Shown piece by piece: positions 12,210-23,186 of a stretch of 64,000 bases of DNA. The DNA is taken from contig BSBK01005652.1 in the NCBI GenBank assembly GCA_027943335.1, forward strand, positions 611,001 to 675,000, given 5' to 3'. Source of the DNA: Chamaecyparis obtusa. Its lineage: Eukaryota > Streptophyta > Pinopsida > Cupressales > Cupressaceae. The notes under the pieces were generated by a model. That model had not been told where the DNA came from. It saw only the letters and a list, made by a program, of their open reading frames with translations, and made no database searches. Each line of letters starts with the position of its first letter. Position 1 is the stretch's first letter. A program made the position numbers and the translations under genes.

Positions 12210-13376
12210 TCAGAACTGCAAGGCAAGAGCTTTAGATGTGTCATGAAAAGGTGTGATCTTCTCTTTTCCTTTTGGTTCTTTTGGTCCTTCTCCTTTGTAT
12301 CCTAATCCTATGGTATCTCTTTGATAATTTGGATTTTGCAAAATTGGTTTTATAACACTCTCTCCTTGTAGCCCTATAGGTCCAATGCCTTGGTATCCCA
12401 TCTTTTGTAGCAAAGTATACCCTTTACCATAGACATCAGGTGATATATATTCATGTTTGATATCCTCTTCATTCTTTTGTGACTTAAGCAAATGATTAGC
12501 ATTACGTTCAGCTACTTCTTTTGATGTAGTGCCCCCACTTATAAATGTGTCATAAACTAGTGTGGAAGGGGGTTCTAATTGTTGTTTAGTGATCAAAGAT
12601 CTACCATATGATCTAGGAGATAAAGGTAACTCTATGATGCAAAGAGCTTTACCTAAAGTGTATTCTCCCATACTTCATTCTTTTATGTCTTTCTTGATCC
12701 CATTAGATTTAGAAGTTGATTCTATATCACTAGGATCAATGGGTGTAGTTGCAGAAGGTCTAGTACGATTATAAGGTACCAAAGAATCAGACATCTTCAC
12801 AGTGCTACAATACTAGAAAGGATTAGGATCTCCTTTGATAGTGATCTCTTGACCATATTAAGGGAATTTCAAACACTGATGATAAGTTGATGGCATAGCT
12901 TGCATGGAATGAATCCATGGTCTTCCCAAGAGAATGTTATAAGCGAGATCCATGTTAAGAACTTGGTGAGGTACATCTTTGACTACAAGACCTACTCTGA
13001 TAGGAAGAACAACAGATCCCTTGGATGACCTCTCTTCTTCATCATAAGCTTTGATTGTGATTTTCTTCTTTGGATCTACGACATTTTTAGAAAATCCCAA
13101 TGCAAGGACTAATTTTAAAGTGCATATATTCAAGCTAGCTCCTCCATCTATTAGTACTCTCTTGATTTTGTGACTCTGTACAAGGACTTCAATATGTAGC
13201 GGAGCATTATGAGGTTGGGTAATAGATAAATCATCATTTTTAGTGAAGGATAGATAATGTGGGGTTGTTAAGTGTCCCACCATAGCTTGAAATTGATCAT
13301 GATCAAGATTTGTGGGGACTTGGGTCTCTAAGAGAGCTTTCTCAAGGATATCTTTGTGAGATGGGGACATACGCAA
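12210..13376 (-). pseudogene. B: protease and G-patch-like region
   Basis: The protease begins near 13376 on the - strand. The active-site region reads 'VLIDGGASLNIC' near 13130-13170 and keeps the Asp-x-Gly pattern. The signature 'LLGRPWIHSMQAMPSTYHQ' lies near 12870-12930 and is typical of Ogre/Tat elements. Downstream, 12671-12210 encodes a Gly-rich 'LLQKMGYQGIGPIGLQGE' followed by 'TIGLGYKGEGP', a G-patch-like motif (an RNA-binding fold in other proteins). The same pair occurs in F and a close version in D. The two are joined by a stretch with stops (12672-12850). Confidence 0.8.
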
Positions 13377-13383
13377 AAGCTCT

Positions 13384-15271
13384 AAGATGGATATCTAGGC
13401 CGGTGTTTTATTGAGTTGTTCCAAAAGATTGTACTGGTTGGAAGTATTTGGTATAGACTTTGGGATATAAACAGACTTATTTTGAGAGGTGCTTGGTTTA
13501 GATGGGACTCCTTGGAGAGTAACCTTGGATTGAGCACGAGTAGTAACATGGACTAGTTGACTCTTAGATTTTATGGTAATCACATTGGCATAGTACTTAG
13601 AAGGATGACATTCAGAGATATTACCAACATACTTATAAGATATAGCATTATAATTGGCTTGGTTTTCACCTTTAGCATGGGAAGAACTTTCTTTTTCATG
13701 TTTAGGAAGTGGATCTTTACAGGTCGTATGTGACTCATTCGAGGTATGTCCATCAACACTAATTTCTCCATTTTCAATTAAGTCTTGAATTACATTTTTA
13801 AGCCTTTGGTAGTCATTGGTTTTGTGACCCTTTCCTCTATGAAATTCACAATAATCATTCCCATTCCACCAAGAAGGTTTCACTCTAGGTTCAAAATCTT
13901 TAGTTTCAGGAAGCGTAATGAGTTTCTTTGTGATTAACTTCCATAATTATAATTTGAGAGATTCCCCAAAAGGAATAAAATTTCTTTGAGGTGACATAAA
14001 AGGAAATCTTGGTTTAGATGAATCTTTGTTGGTTTTTTGATTTGTAGATTGATTGCTGTAAGTAGCTTGAGTAGCATTGGCCTTACTTGTGAGATTTAAA
14101 AGGGGTTGTGTTGGTTTAACATTGCGATTATCAACACTCCCATCATTGACAATGTTTTTGTTTTTATTCCAGAATTTGGATTTATCATTGTTATTGTTGT
14201 TGGAATATGAACTTGAAGATTCAGCATTGTCCTTGGAATAAATTTTTATCTCACCTTTTATGACCATGGCTTCCTCAATCTTGATACCATTTTTTATGAG
14301 CTTATTGAAGTTTGGTGGACATTGCAATTGTAACCTATAACTCATTTCTGGTGTAAGGTTATGCACAAAGATATCCATCTTTTCTTGTTCAAGAATCATT
14401 CATGGATACTTGGCAAACAATTGACGCCATCTTTGCAAAAAATTAAGGAAGGGTTCTCCATTCTTTTGATGTGCATTGCAAAGATCAAGCATAGTGACTT
14501 CATGCTTGATATTATATGAGTAATGAGTCACAAACTTGTCATTAAGCTCATTGAAAGATTTGATGCCTGGAGGTATTTTGGAGAACCATTCCATGGCTTG
14601 TCCTCCTAAACTTCATGGAAATAGTCACATAAGATAAGTGTCATTGTGAGCAACTTCAATACAAGCAGCACAAAACTCATGAATGTGGTCTTGTGGATCC
14701 GAGTTCCCTTTGTATTTGTCAAATTTTGGTGCCTCTAAATGAGGAGGGAATGGAATCATTGCTAAATTCTTATCAAAAGGATAAGGACATATATCATCCA
14801 AAGAATACTTCTTAGTTGATGATCCAGTTTGGATATCACAAATTTGTTGTTGAAGCATCTGGATTTGTTGTACAATGAGATCCAAAGATAATGTGTTTCC
14901 TTGAGTGTTTTGGGGAACATTATGTTGTTGAGTATTTTGAGAAGCATTGGATTGCTGATTGTTTTGGGAAGCATTGTTTTATTGGTCATTTCAAGAAGCA
15001 TTGGATTGCTGATTGGTTTCCTTTGCTCCATGAGTATGCATATCTTGAGAACTACTCAAAATTTCTTGATTGGTTATGATAGGTGGTTCTCTAAGATGGG
15101 AGATATCAAAATCACTTGGTAGTTTGGCTCCTTGTTGAGCAAGCATGAGGAAATACATCTCTCCATCTCTCTAAGTTATTGATCTGTGGGTTCCTCATTT
15201 GATGTAAAAAGTGAAGTTTTCTTAGGAATTCTAGACCAAAGATTTTCCTCATTGTCTTTGTTTCCATCCAT
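13384..15271 (-). pseudogene. gag: B: Gag remnant
   Basis: Likely start ATG at 15271-15269 (MDGNKDNEEN), chosen because it is the first Met upstream of continuous coding sense. The capsid core includes 'APKFDKYKGNSDPQDHIHEF' near 14680-14740, 'AMEWFSKIPPGIKSFNEL' near 14540-14600 and 'FLNFLQRWRQLF' near 14410-14450. After an Asn/Ser-rich linker (14120-14240) comes the nucleocapsid motif 'YCEFHRGKGHKTNDYQRLK' near 13800-13860. In F the matching position 'NNCIRLK' has Cys, so one metal ligand is lost here (Cys to Tyr). Frameshifts lie near 14890-15180. Confidence 0.82.
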
Positions 15272-15448
15272 CTTGTCTACAAATTCTGGATTAGCAGTTT
15301 GTTTGAGTTTTTGAGATCAAGTTTGAACCATAAAAATGTGAAAGATGATGGTGGGATGGAAGATTTTTGATGAAAAGATATGGAAAGAGTGTTTGATAAA
15401 AAAGATATAAAAAAGAGATTGAAAAAGTGTTGAAAATGGATAAAACAA

Positions 15449-15636
15449 ATGCACAACAACAAATGCGCAAGACGGTTGAATAAATGCGCAATAAGATGAA
15501 ACAAATGCACAGACATTTTAGACCGATGCATGATATCAGTAACATATGCACATGACAGTTTAACCAATGCACTATAGAATGATACAAATGCGCAACAAAA
15601 TTGATAAATGCACAACAAGAATGGATAAATGTGTAG
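15449..15636. repeat. B leader: 21-bp-phased TGCGCA-type motif array, gag-proximal
   Basis: Ten copies of ATGCGCAA or a one/two-base variant (ATGCACAA, ATGCATGA, ATGTGTAG) start at 15449, 15463, 15484, 15505, 15526, 15546, 15567, 15588, 15608 and 15629. Spacings are 14, then 21, 21, 21, 20, 21, 21, 20, 21. The sequence between motifs is not conserved, so this is a phased motif array rather than a simple satellite. The 20-bp steps break any 7-codon reading. Confidence 0.85.
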
Positions 15637-16716
15637 GTTCTTGTTTTTAAATGATTTCAGCTTGAAGATTGTGAATTTTTTTTGGTTTTCTGATTGTTTG
15701 GCTTTTGGAAAAGTAAAATGCATAAACACACACACGCAAGATAGAAATGATTTTAATCTAATTGTTCTAGTATGAATGCAAAAACACTCTTACAATCCTA
15801 AGATTGGCAAGGACAGTATCTACTGAATCCCCATTAGGATAATAAAATCTAGCCACACAAATCCATAGCGAACAACCTAGGAACTTGGAGGCATGGGCTC
15901 CTCCTTACAATGCACTCACTTCTCAGGCACACCAAGTTCCAAATTTAGTGGGTCATTACTTCCCAAAGAACTGCTATCTCTACTATGAACCGTGAGTAAT
16001 GTGGGGTGTCTTCACGAGCTTGGGTGATCCCTTGAGCCAACAAATAGAAGAATTTTGGCCACTATACAAAAGATTTTATTAAGGACATTCATTCAGGTGG
16101 TTGTGATCAAGTCATTTTCCCAATTAAAGGGGCTCTCCCAATCCTTTCAAAGGAAGACTTTCACCTCTACAATGTAGGACTTTAACGCACCACTGGGGTA
16201 CTGGAGGAGATTTTGGTTGCCACAATGAATTCACATCTATCTAATGTGAGACTAATCACACTAGCATTTTTTATATACTAGTTTGGAAGGGCTTGGCTTT
16301 AGCCTGTTACCGGTTGGGTCCAAGTACCTCTTTTCCCACCAAAGACAACCCTCTAAAAATTATAACAATTTCTCTTACACCCAAGATCCACGAATGGGGA
16401 GGGGAGAGGATACATTGTTATAATTTTGGGATTACAGATAGCTATTAAGAAAAACACAATAGACACTTTGCTATACTAAAGAAGACACACGAAATTCAAA
16501 AACATGTCATATTTTAAAATCCGAACAAGATTGTGGTTTATTTTGCAAACCCTTAGAAATCTGCAAAGAAACTGTTAAATTTTTTGGCAATGGGGTCTTC
16601 AAAATAACGTCCTGCAAAACAGCCTAAAAGACTACCAGAACGAACATAAACTTGTTAAAAGATTAGCTAAAAATCAAAGCAACTAGAAAACTGAATTAAA
16701 CTACTATAAATAACAA

Positions 16717-17019
16717 ATGCGTAGAAACAGTGAGCAAATGTGCAACAAGACATAACAAATGTGTAGAAATGATGTATGCACAACATGAAGCAATAGATGC
16801 GTAGTGCGATGGTGTAAATGCACAGGAAGTACAAATGCACAGTAGGAAATGATAAAAGCGTATAACAGTGAGGTAAATGTGTAGGTTTTAATCAGAAAAA
16901 TGAAAATAGAAAAGAAACTGGCAGTTGTGGTACAGAAAATGTATACGCAACAAAAATTGATGTATGTGCAACAATCGGGTATGAATACGCAAAAGCGACC
17001 TGTAGAAAAATTTGCGCAC
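16717..17019. repeat. B leader: 21-bp-phased TGCGCA-type motif array, PBS-proximal
   Basis: Motif copies (ATGCGTAG, ATGTGCAA, ATGCACAG, ATACGCAA and similar) start at 16717, 16738, 16759, 16776, 16797, 16818, 16835, 16856, 16877, 16943, 16964 and 16985. Spacings are 21, 21, 17, 21, 21, 17, 21, 21, 66, 21, 21. A further TTGCGCA lies near 17012. The 17-bp steps are not multiples of three, so a protein repeat is unlikely. Confidence 0.85.
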
Positions 17020-17053
17020 AAAAAACTAAAAATAGAGTATTAAAAACATGGGT

Positions 17054-17072
17054 GGCCCCACGGTGGGCACCA
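17054..17072 (-). promoter_or_regulatory. B: primer binding site
   Basis: On the - strand TGGTGCCCACCGTGGGGCC begins 4 nt after the LTR end (CATACA). F's site (TGGCGCCCACCATGGGGCC) differs at two positions. This is where a host tRNA 3' end would prime minus-strand DNA. I cannot name the tRNA with certainty. Confidence 0.75.
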
Positions 17073-17076
17073 AAAA

Positions 17077-18257
17077 TGTATGCAAATTAGATGTCTAACT
17101 ATTCTAAATGATAAATTAACTATTCTAGGATTAATAAATCAAACTAATTAGCAAACAACAATGAAGAATACACCAAAAATGAAGCTAAAACAAGGTTTTA
17201 CCTTCACCTACCATGTAGCTTGTCTCCATTTCCCTCCTAGCTCTAACTTCTTGGATGTGTTGAGCTCTCAGATTTCCAATTTGAAGCTCCTTTCCCAAGA
17301 TGACGCCAAAGTGTGGAGATTGAGTGAATTGTATGCAAAACTAAAGCTTAATTATGCAAATATGGTGAATGAGATGCAAGTGATATGAAAATGGCTTGAT
17401 TGCTTGATTTCTCTTGAAATGCTTGATTGCTTGATTTCTTGAATGCTTGTATGCTTGATTTCCTATTCACTATTAGCTCACAAAGGGAAAATGAGGCTCC
17501 TTTTAGAGAATTTTGGAGGATCTAAGCCTAGGTGGCACAATCCTATGGTGGAGAATGAAAGGTGGAAGATCCTAGGGCTAGGATTGACTTGGTTGAAGGA
17601 GTTGAGAGAAAGGGGGATGTAATTGGAATGTGAGAGGAAGAATAGGGATGATGTTCCTCTCACATTGACATGGGAGAGAAGAAGGTGGAAGGGAAAGACA
17701 CATGTCAAGTGTCTCACAAAGACCAAAGAGAGGAAGAGGGAGAGACATTTTCCTTAATAGGAGTCTTGGTACAAGTGTCCCATGAGTCACCTTTGACCCT
17801 TAGAGGTGGCTTGAGAAGCCCCTTAGGAATAGGGAATGTCTCTTGACTTGGTTTGAGAGATTATATGTGGTCATGAGACCAAGTCCTATGAAGCCACATA
17901 GCCCTTAAGAATAGGACATGTGTGGGTGAGGATAATTATCAATAAATAATTAATAATAATTATTTATCTTAGCCAAAGTGATGTGTCAGGTGACTAGGTA
18001 GGTGAGGTGGACTAGGGGACTTAGTCATATTTAGGTGATTGTGTATTTAATTAAAATCACTTTAATAAGACTAATTAGAAGACTTAGGATAGAGGAATAA
18101 ATTATAGTGAATTTACTAAATAAATTGAATAATCTATTTAATAAATAGAGGAAATGAATATTAATTAAATAATAAATATTTAATTTATTCATCAAGTCAA
18201 TATCAATTAAATAATAAATATTTAATTAATTAATGAAGCCATTTTTAAGTGTATACA
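17077..18257 (-). repeat. B: 5' LTR
   Basis: Bounded on the + strand by TGTATGCAAATT at 17077 next to the PBS and by AAGTGTATACA at 18257, where coding sequence of C's accessory ORF resumes. Length about 1.18 kb. AT-rich TTAAT/AATAATTAA runs fill 17940-18230. B's 3' LTR is absent, so the boundaries rest on the PBS and on the interrupted ORF. Confidence 0.7.
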
Positions 18258-21200
18258 GAAACAATGATGAAACCTGATAAAACCTTCATAGATGAGTATG
18301 GACAGTGGAATAATCATTCTATAGTGGAATATGCTACAACATATAAGTTCTATGAGTTGGAATGGATCAAGATCCTACTCAGAAAGATCCATGATGACCT
18401 ATTTTGGATAGGGAAGTATTGGTGAAGATAATAGGAGACTTAATTCATGAGATGATAGGAATCTCAAGAACAAGCACCATTCTTCCAGTGGGCAAGGACA
18501 CCAGAAAACTTGTAGAATAGGCTTGCAAATCAAGAAGTGATAGGCGTGGAATGAAATTTGAGCCTATAGAGGAGAAAGACATCAAATTGATGTCCATGAT
18601 ACTAGGATACAGGTTCCAACACACCAACAGAGTAAATAGTATGTCAATGGCCACCATTCTAGTAGCAATAAGATTGGTGAGAGAGAAAGGAGAGTTTAAT
18701 CTATGTGAGATCTTGCATGCACAATTGATAGAAAACATAAGAGCTATTAAACATGACAAGACCAAGATATTCAAATTTGGGTCTTTAATCATATACATGT
18801 ACTTCCTCATTCTTGGAAAGGTGTCAAATTTATACCTAGACAAGACTATTCCTACCATGCCACAGATATCTTTCAAGGTAACTACTAAGAGTCCAGTAAG
18901 GAATTATATAACACTAAAATTGAAGACATTCAAGTTAAGATGCAAATGAGATATAGAATACCAGAGAGTATTGTAGAGAAATACAAAGATAGTATTTGTT
19001 TCATGGTTGAGACTGATACAACATGCATGGAGGCTATTGAATCGAGAAAAAATTGGATCCTTCCACTTGGATATGAGGTTGCTGAACAAGTCTTATAAGC
19101 ATATGCACAAGTATTGCTATCAGCCCCTAAAGACCCTAATGAGCCAAGATGGGGAACCTATGAAGAGAAAACAAGAGAAGTTGATGTAGTTTTGAACAAT
19201 GCAACCACAAAAAGGAAGGTTGCCAAGGTGACTTCAGAGATTTTGAGAATTCATGGAGTGTCTCAAGAAGACCTAGACAAAGCAAGGCAAGAGAAGATTT
19301 CTTTGGAATTAGAGAGCAGAGCTATAGAAAACACATAATCAGATGACCCAAAGATGAAGAAGGTGAAAATTAAGAAATCTAATGTTTAGAAGGATAAAAC
19401 TGATGTTACTACTTCCGCGCCCAAGGAAACCATTGACCTTACTACTCCTCTTGATTATAAGGCAATGCCTAAGAGGAAGAAAGAGATTAGCACTGGTCAT
19501 CCATCCTCGCAAGTAATAAGAAACATGAAGAACACTCAAGCAACCCCAAAAGTAAGCTTTGAACCCATTCTAAGTGTGTTGAGTACAAGGATCATTGATG
19601 AAGGCAAGATAGATCAAGTAGGGAAGTTATATGAAAAGTATAGTGAAATTGACAAGTTAGAAATTCATGGAATGATTGTCAAACATATGTTGAAGTTCAA
19701 AAAGATAGTCTTAGAACTAAAAACTATGATTCCAGATAATGTGTGAAACATCCTATAATTCCAAAAGAGACATGCAATTAAAGAGGACCTAAGGATAAGG
19801 GAAAAGACCTTAGATGAAACCCTTCTAGTATGAGAGCTATAAGAGAAGAATTTATTGTTAGATCTGGTAAAGCCACATCTTAGAACCAAGTCAAGGACTT
19901 TACATATAATGGACAAAAATTATGAATTGGTTGCAAAGGAAATAGAGAAAGCATTTGAGAAGGTCTTCATGAATAGACACATGTATCCAGCTACTCCGCC
20001 CACAACTCAATTACCCACAAAGGTTGCAAAAGAGTTAAAGACCATTAATATACCATCTTTAGGTCCATAGGATTCAGTGCATGTAGTTGAGGCATCCACA
20101 GAGGCAAAGAAGTCTGCGCCCATGTCAGAAGCACACAAGGATGAAAAAATTTCATTGACAATGTTGAGATTGCAATGGCGGCCTCAGATACTAATTTGGA
20201 AAAGTTTGAAGAAGCCTTTGTAAGCATTCAAGAGGCTGAAAATCTATGTAGCAACACTCCTCCTAGTCAACAAGAAGTACTGATTGAGGATATAACATGA
20301 AAGAAAGAAGAAGAAAAAGAAAAGGAAGAAGAAAAACAAAAAGGAGAAATAGAGATAAAAGAAAATGAACCAATAGATAAGTCATCTATTGAAATAAGAG
20401 TCAAAGAGGAAGTAATGGATAGTACTCTTATCACTCCACTACCATCAGTAGCATTGTTGTCAAGTTTGACACCTAACACAACCAGTTTGGATTCATGGGG
20501 AGAATAAAACCTAATCAAGATCACTGTCTTAGCAATGGAGAAAGCCAAAGAGAAATAGGTAATGAAAAACCCACTATTTGTTGAATCAGTCAACACATTG
20601 AATAGTCTATTACTTTCAGACAATAAAGTGTCTAAGGTACATTCAGTTGATGATATTAGCAACATCCTCACAGTCTTCAAATTTTTTTTTTCTACCTTGG
20701 AAGAGTCAGCATCTCAAGTTGCAGAAGAAAATTAACGGAAGAAGAGACTGAGTGAACTAGTCAGTAAATTTGAACTTGACCTAAGTTCTCTAAAATTTGG
20801 TCAAGCATATTTGAAGGAGTTTGTAGCAAATGGAAGGAAGATCATTGCAAATTGTATGGATCAACACAAGTTAATCGATAACCACTTCAAGAAGATACAA
20901 GAGGTAGAAGCTATGATAGAGCAAGTTAAGAAATCAATGAAAGACCCATCCACTGATGTAAATATGTGCGATAATGTATATCAAGGACAAATTGAAAAAA
21001 TTGAGAAGGCAGAAAAGGAGATGTCAAAAATAAGGGCTAGGTAGACTCAACTTAGAAATGCTCTTGCGCCCTCACTAGATATACTTAATCAGAATATCAA
21101 GGAGATTGATGCCACCATGGTGACATATGATCAAGGTCCTAGCATAGACTTGGAGAAGATGGAGAAGCTACAGTATGCTCTATGTGCCCATCTTCAGATT

Positions 21201-21278
21201 GTTAATTCATTGATCACATTATGGAAGAAAGAGATCCAAAACTTACAGATAGTATATCTGGATGTTCTCTCACTGTAA
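18258..21278 (+). pseudogene. C: accessory (env-like position) ORF, uncharacterised
   Basis: Decayed frame between pol position and PPT, where Sireviruses carry an env-like or other extra ORF. It resumes at 18258 after B's LTR; its 5' end is lost. Readable parts are an N-terminal globular region (18270-18950, for example 'GEFNLCEILHAQLIENIRA'), a Lys/Glu-rich middle (19110-20500) and a helical, coiled-coil-like C-terminus (20780-21278, 'EKIEKAEKEMSKIRAR'). It ends at TAA 21276-21278. At least two frameshifts and several stops (for example near 19743). No transmembrane segment is obvious. Similar domain order to X at 4959-8217. Confidence 0.6.
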
Positions 21279-21320
21279 GTATTTATAGATACAGTTTTGA
21301 AGAAACTTTGTCATTGATGT

Positions 21321-21485
21321 CAAAGGGGGAGTATGTATAGAATATGGAGTTATAGATATATAATGAATATGTATAGTAAAGAATATAAGGGAGATATAAG
21401 ATAGAGTATAACAAAATTTTTTGTATAAGAGATCAGTTAGCAATTGTACCATATTCCTTTGTTTCCATCAATGACAAAGGGGGAG
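21321..21485 (+). promoter_or_regulatory. C: two polypurine tracts
   Basis: CAAAGGGGGAG occurs at 21321-21331 and again at 21475-21485. The second is 2 bp before the 3' LTR and would prime plus-strand DNA. Duplicated PPT-like tracts upstream of the LTR are a known Sirevirus trait. The 150 bp between them is AT-rich. Confidence 0.75.
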
Positions 21486-21487
21486 AT

Positions 21488-22068
21488 TGTTGGAAAGTTG
21501 TCTATACTAGTGTATATGACATTATATAGTGTTGTCATTATGGAAATAAAGTCATATAGTATTTTGGAGTCATCGCACTTGATGAGAAGATCAGAAATTG
21601 GCTAAGTGTTGAAGACTAGACAATATACAGAGTATCTGAAGATGAGAGCATCAACGCACATGCATATAACATAATTATGGTATGCACCCTAGAAGTTAAG
21701 GTGGTAACATCATAGTCATGCTAAGTATAAGAGTGCATGATCAAAAGATTTAGTATGAAGAAGATACATAGACTTCAAGTTGCACAGACAGTGAATGACA
21801 GAGAAGAACAAAGAAAGCAGCCGACTGGTGGTATTTTGGTTTGTGATTATATTATTATGTTGTAAAGGCTATGTGCCCATTGTAATTAGGTTGCTGACAT
21901 CTAATTATGTTTTTTTTTAAACATTCTTGAGCCAATTCAATTGGAAGGGTTGTATGTAATCAGTTAAAGGGTCAACCTAGTTATTTGTTTTGTATGCGCA
22001 TATAAATACTACATGCGCCCATTGTAATATGCATGAGAGTTGATATATAGTTGAGATAAGTAGAGAAG
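21488..22068 (+). repeat. C: 3' LTR, left part
   Basis: Starts TGTTGGAAAG next to the PPT and matches 8522 onward. TATAAA at 22001-22006. Interrupted after AGAAG (22064-22068) by solo LTR H; the remainder is 23187-23715. Confidence 0.85.
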
Positions 22069-23185
22069 TGTTGGCATTAAGCAGAATTGCCACTAGTGAC
22101 AACACTTATTTGCATTTTGGGTGCAAACTGAGCAGACAGTGCAAACCGAGCAGACAGTGCAAACCGAGCAGACAGTGCAAACCGAGCAGATAGTGCAAAC
22201 CGAGCAGACAGTGCAAACTGAGCAAATAGTGCAAACTGAGCAAAATAGTGCAAATCAAGCAAGTTAGTACAAACCGAGCAGGACAGTGTAAACCGAGTAA
22301 CATCATGTCTACCGAGTCACCAGTATTTACCGAGTTCAAAACCTACCGAGTGGTCAGTATGAACCGTGCCTTCACTTCTACCGAGTGCATGACGATGCTG
22401 AGTAATGTAGTGGACGCCGAGTATCAGAAAGTCACTGAGTTAGTTTGCAGGAACCGTGTAACCATACTTGGGCCGACTTAGTAGCACTTATGTTTTTTTG
22501 TCAAGCCGACTTTGTAATTATAATTGTAATTAATTTTTTAAGACTTGTATATAAACAATGTTGTAAAAATGTCAAGATGTATGTAATAAGCATGTATGTG
22601 AAAAAGAAAGAAAGGCAGAGATAAGCGAATTACAAAGGGCTTCAGCAGTATAAGGAACAGCAAAGACAAATTCATCACAGAAGGTGATTAGTACATCAGC
22701 GAATCTCAATCAGCAATCTAGTTGCAAAGCAAGAGATCTACTGTTTCATCCTAACAGGTGAATCAGTACTAAAATCCTTTAACCGGGTAGACTTAACAGT
22801 CTTTTGTAAAATCTCTTTACCGAGTGCATACTTCATTGTATGTTTGTAAATCCTTTAACAGGGTGGATTTAGCAATCCTTATTGCTCCTAACAGGGCAGA
22901 TCATCAGAAGTGATCAAATTGTAAGCCTTAATCAGCCAACTTTATTCTGCAGTATTAAAGCTTTATGGGTTTCATCCCCACCCCAGTTTTACTTTCTTTT
23001 TGGAAGGTTTCTGGGTAACCAAATCTATGTGTCATTATTGTGAATGCTTTTAAGTTTCATGCTTTCTGTATGCAAAGGTTAAAGTAAATTACATGTTAAT
23101 ACATCTGTAATTGAAAGAAAATTTGGAGTTACTGATTCACCCCTCCCCTCTCAGTAACTCGGTTAATTCCTGAATATTTCCAACA
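22069..23185 (+). mobile_element. Solo LTR H inside C's 3' LTR
   Basis: Starts TGTTGGCATT, ends TTTCCAACA, and is flanked by AGAAG at 22064-22068 and 23187-23191. The other copy of C's LTR (9090-9120) shows the uninterrupted site with a single AGAAG. A TATATAAA box sits at 22548-22555. The U5-like end has the Sirevirus-type 'CCTAACAGGG' and 'TTCACCCCTCCCC' blocks. No internal region is present, so it is a solo LTR left by LTR-LTR recombination. Confidence 0.87.
22121..22458. repeat. Solo LTR H: 18-bp-phased ACCGAG array upstream of TATA
   Basis: Seven near-identical 18-bp units GTGCAAACCGAGCAGACA start at 22121, 22139, 22157, 22175, 22193, 22211 and 22229. The ACCGAG core then continues with diverged spacers at 22273, 22292, 22311, 22329, 22345, 22363, 22380, 22397, 22415, 22434 and 22452, steps of 16-19 bp. 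The array lies 90-430 bp upstream of the TATA box, the place of a U3 enhancer. Confidence 0.85.
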
Positions 23186-23186
23186 A

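Larger units (their letters stand above)
15272..17053 (-). other. B: untranslated leader between PBS and gag
   Basis: About 1.8 kb without convincing coding sense. It holds two arrays of a TGCGCA-type motif: one near gag (15449-15636) and one next to the PBS (16717-17019). F's leader has the same two-block plan with another motif. The middle part (15700-16700) is ordinary AT-rich sequence. Confidence 0.7.
9241..18257 (-). mobile_element. Element B: Ogre/Tat-clade Ty3/gypsy, 3'-truncated
   Basis: Read on the - strand: 5' LTR (18257-17077), PBS (17072-17054), leader with phased arrays (17053-15272), gag, protease, G-patch-like region, RT, RNase H and a second archaeal-type RNase H. Integrase, any opposite-strand gene and the 3' LTR are missing; sequence stops at 9241 against C's LTR. 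The dual RNase H and gag/protease signatures match element F. Its 5' LTR end abuts C's accessory ORF at 18258, so B inserted into that ORF. Confidence 0.85.

Noticed and set aside
15277..15735. 152-codon open frame on the - strand with a 7-residue pattern
   Set aside because: The pattern comes from the 21-bp motif ladder; 20-bp steps would break a peptide repeat, and the peptide lacks domain character.
15291..15735. Env-like or membrane protein in B's leader
   Set aside because: Hydrophobic look is due to T-rich sequence on the - strand; no signal peptide or conserved motif.
16704..17021. 105-codon Cys/Phe-rich open frame on the - strand
   Set aside because: Again produced by the phased motif array; 17-bp steps exclude a peptide repeat.
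22121..22290. Short regular repeats resembling a CRISPR array
   Set aside because: The 18-bp units are contiguous without unique spacers and lie in a plant LTR.
22077..22339. Open - strand frames with SARFAL/LLGLHC-type peptide repeats
   Set aside because: They are translations of the 18-bp DNA repeat in LTR H; no start context, and the core persists where the frame is broken.
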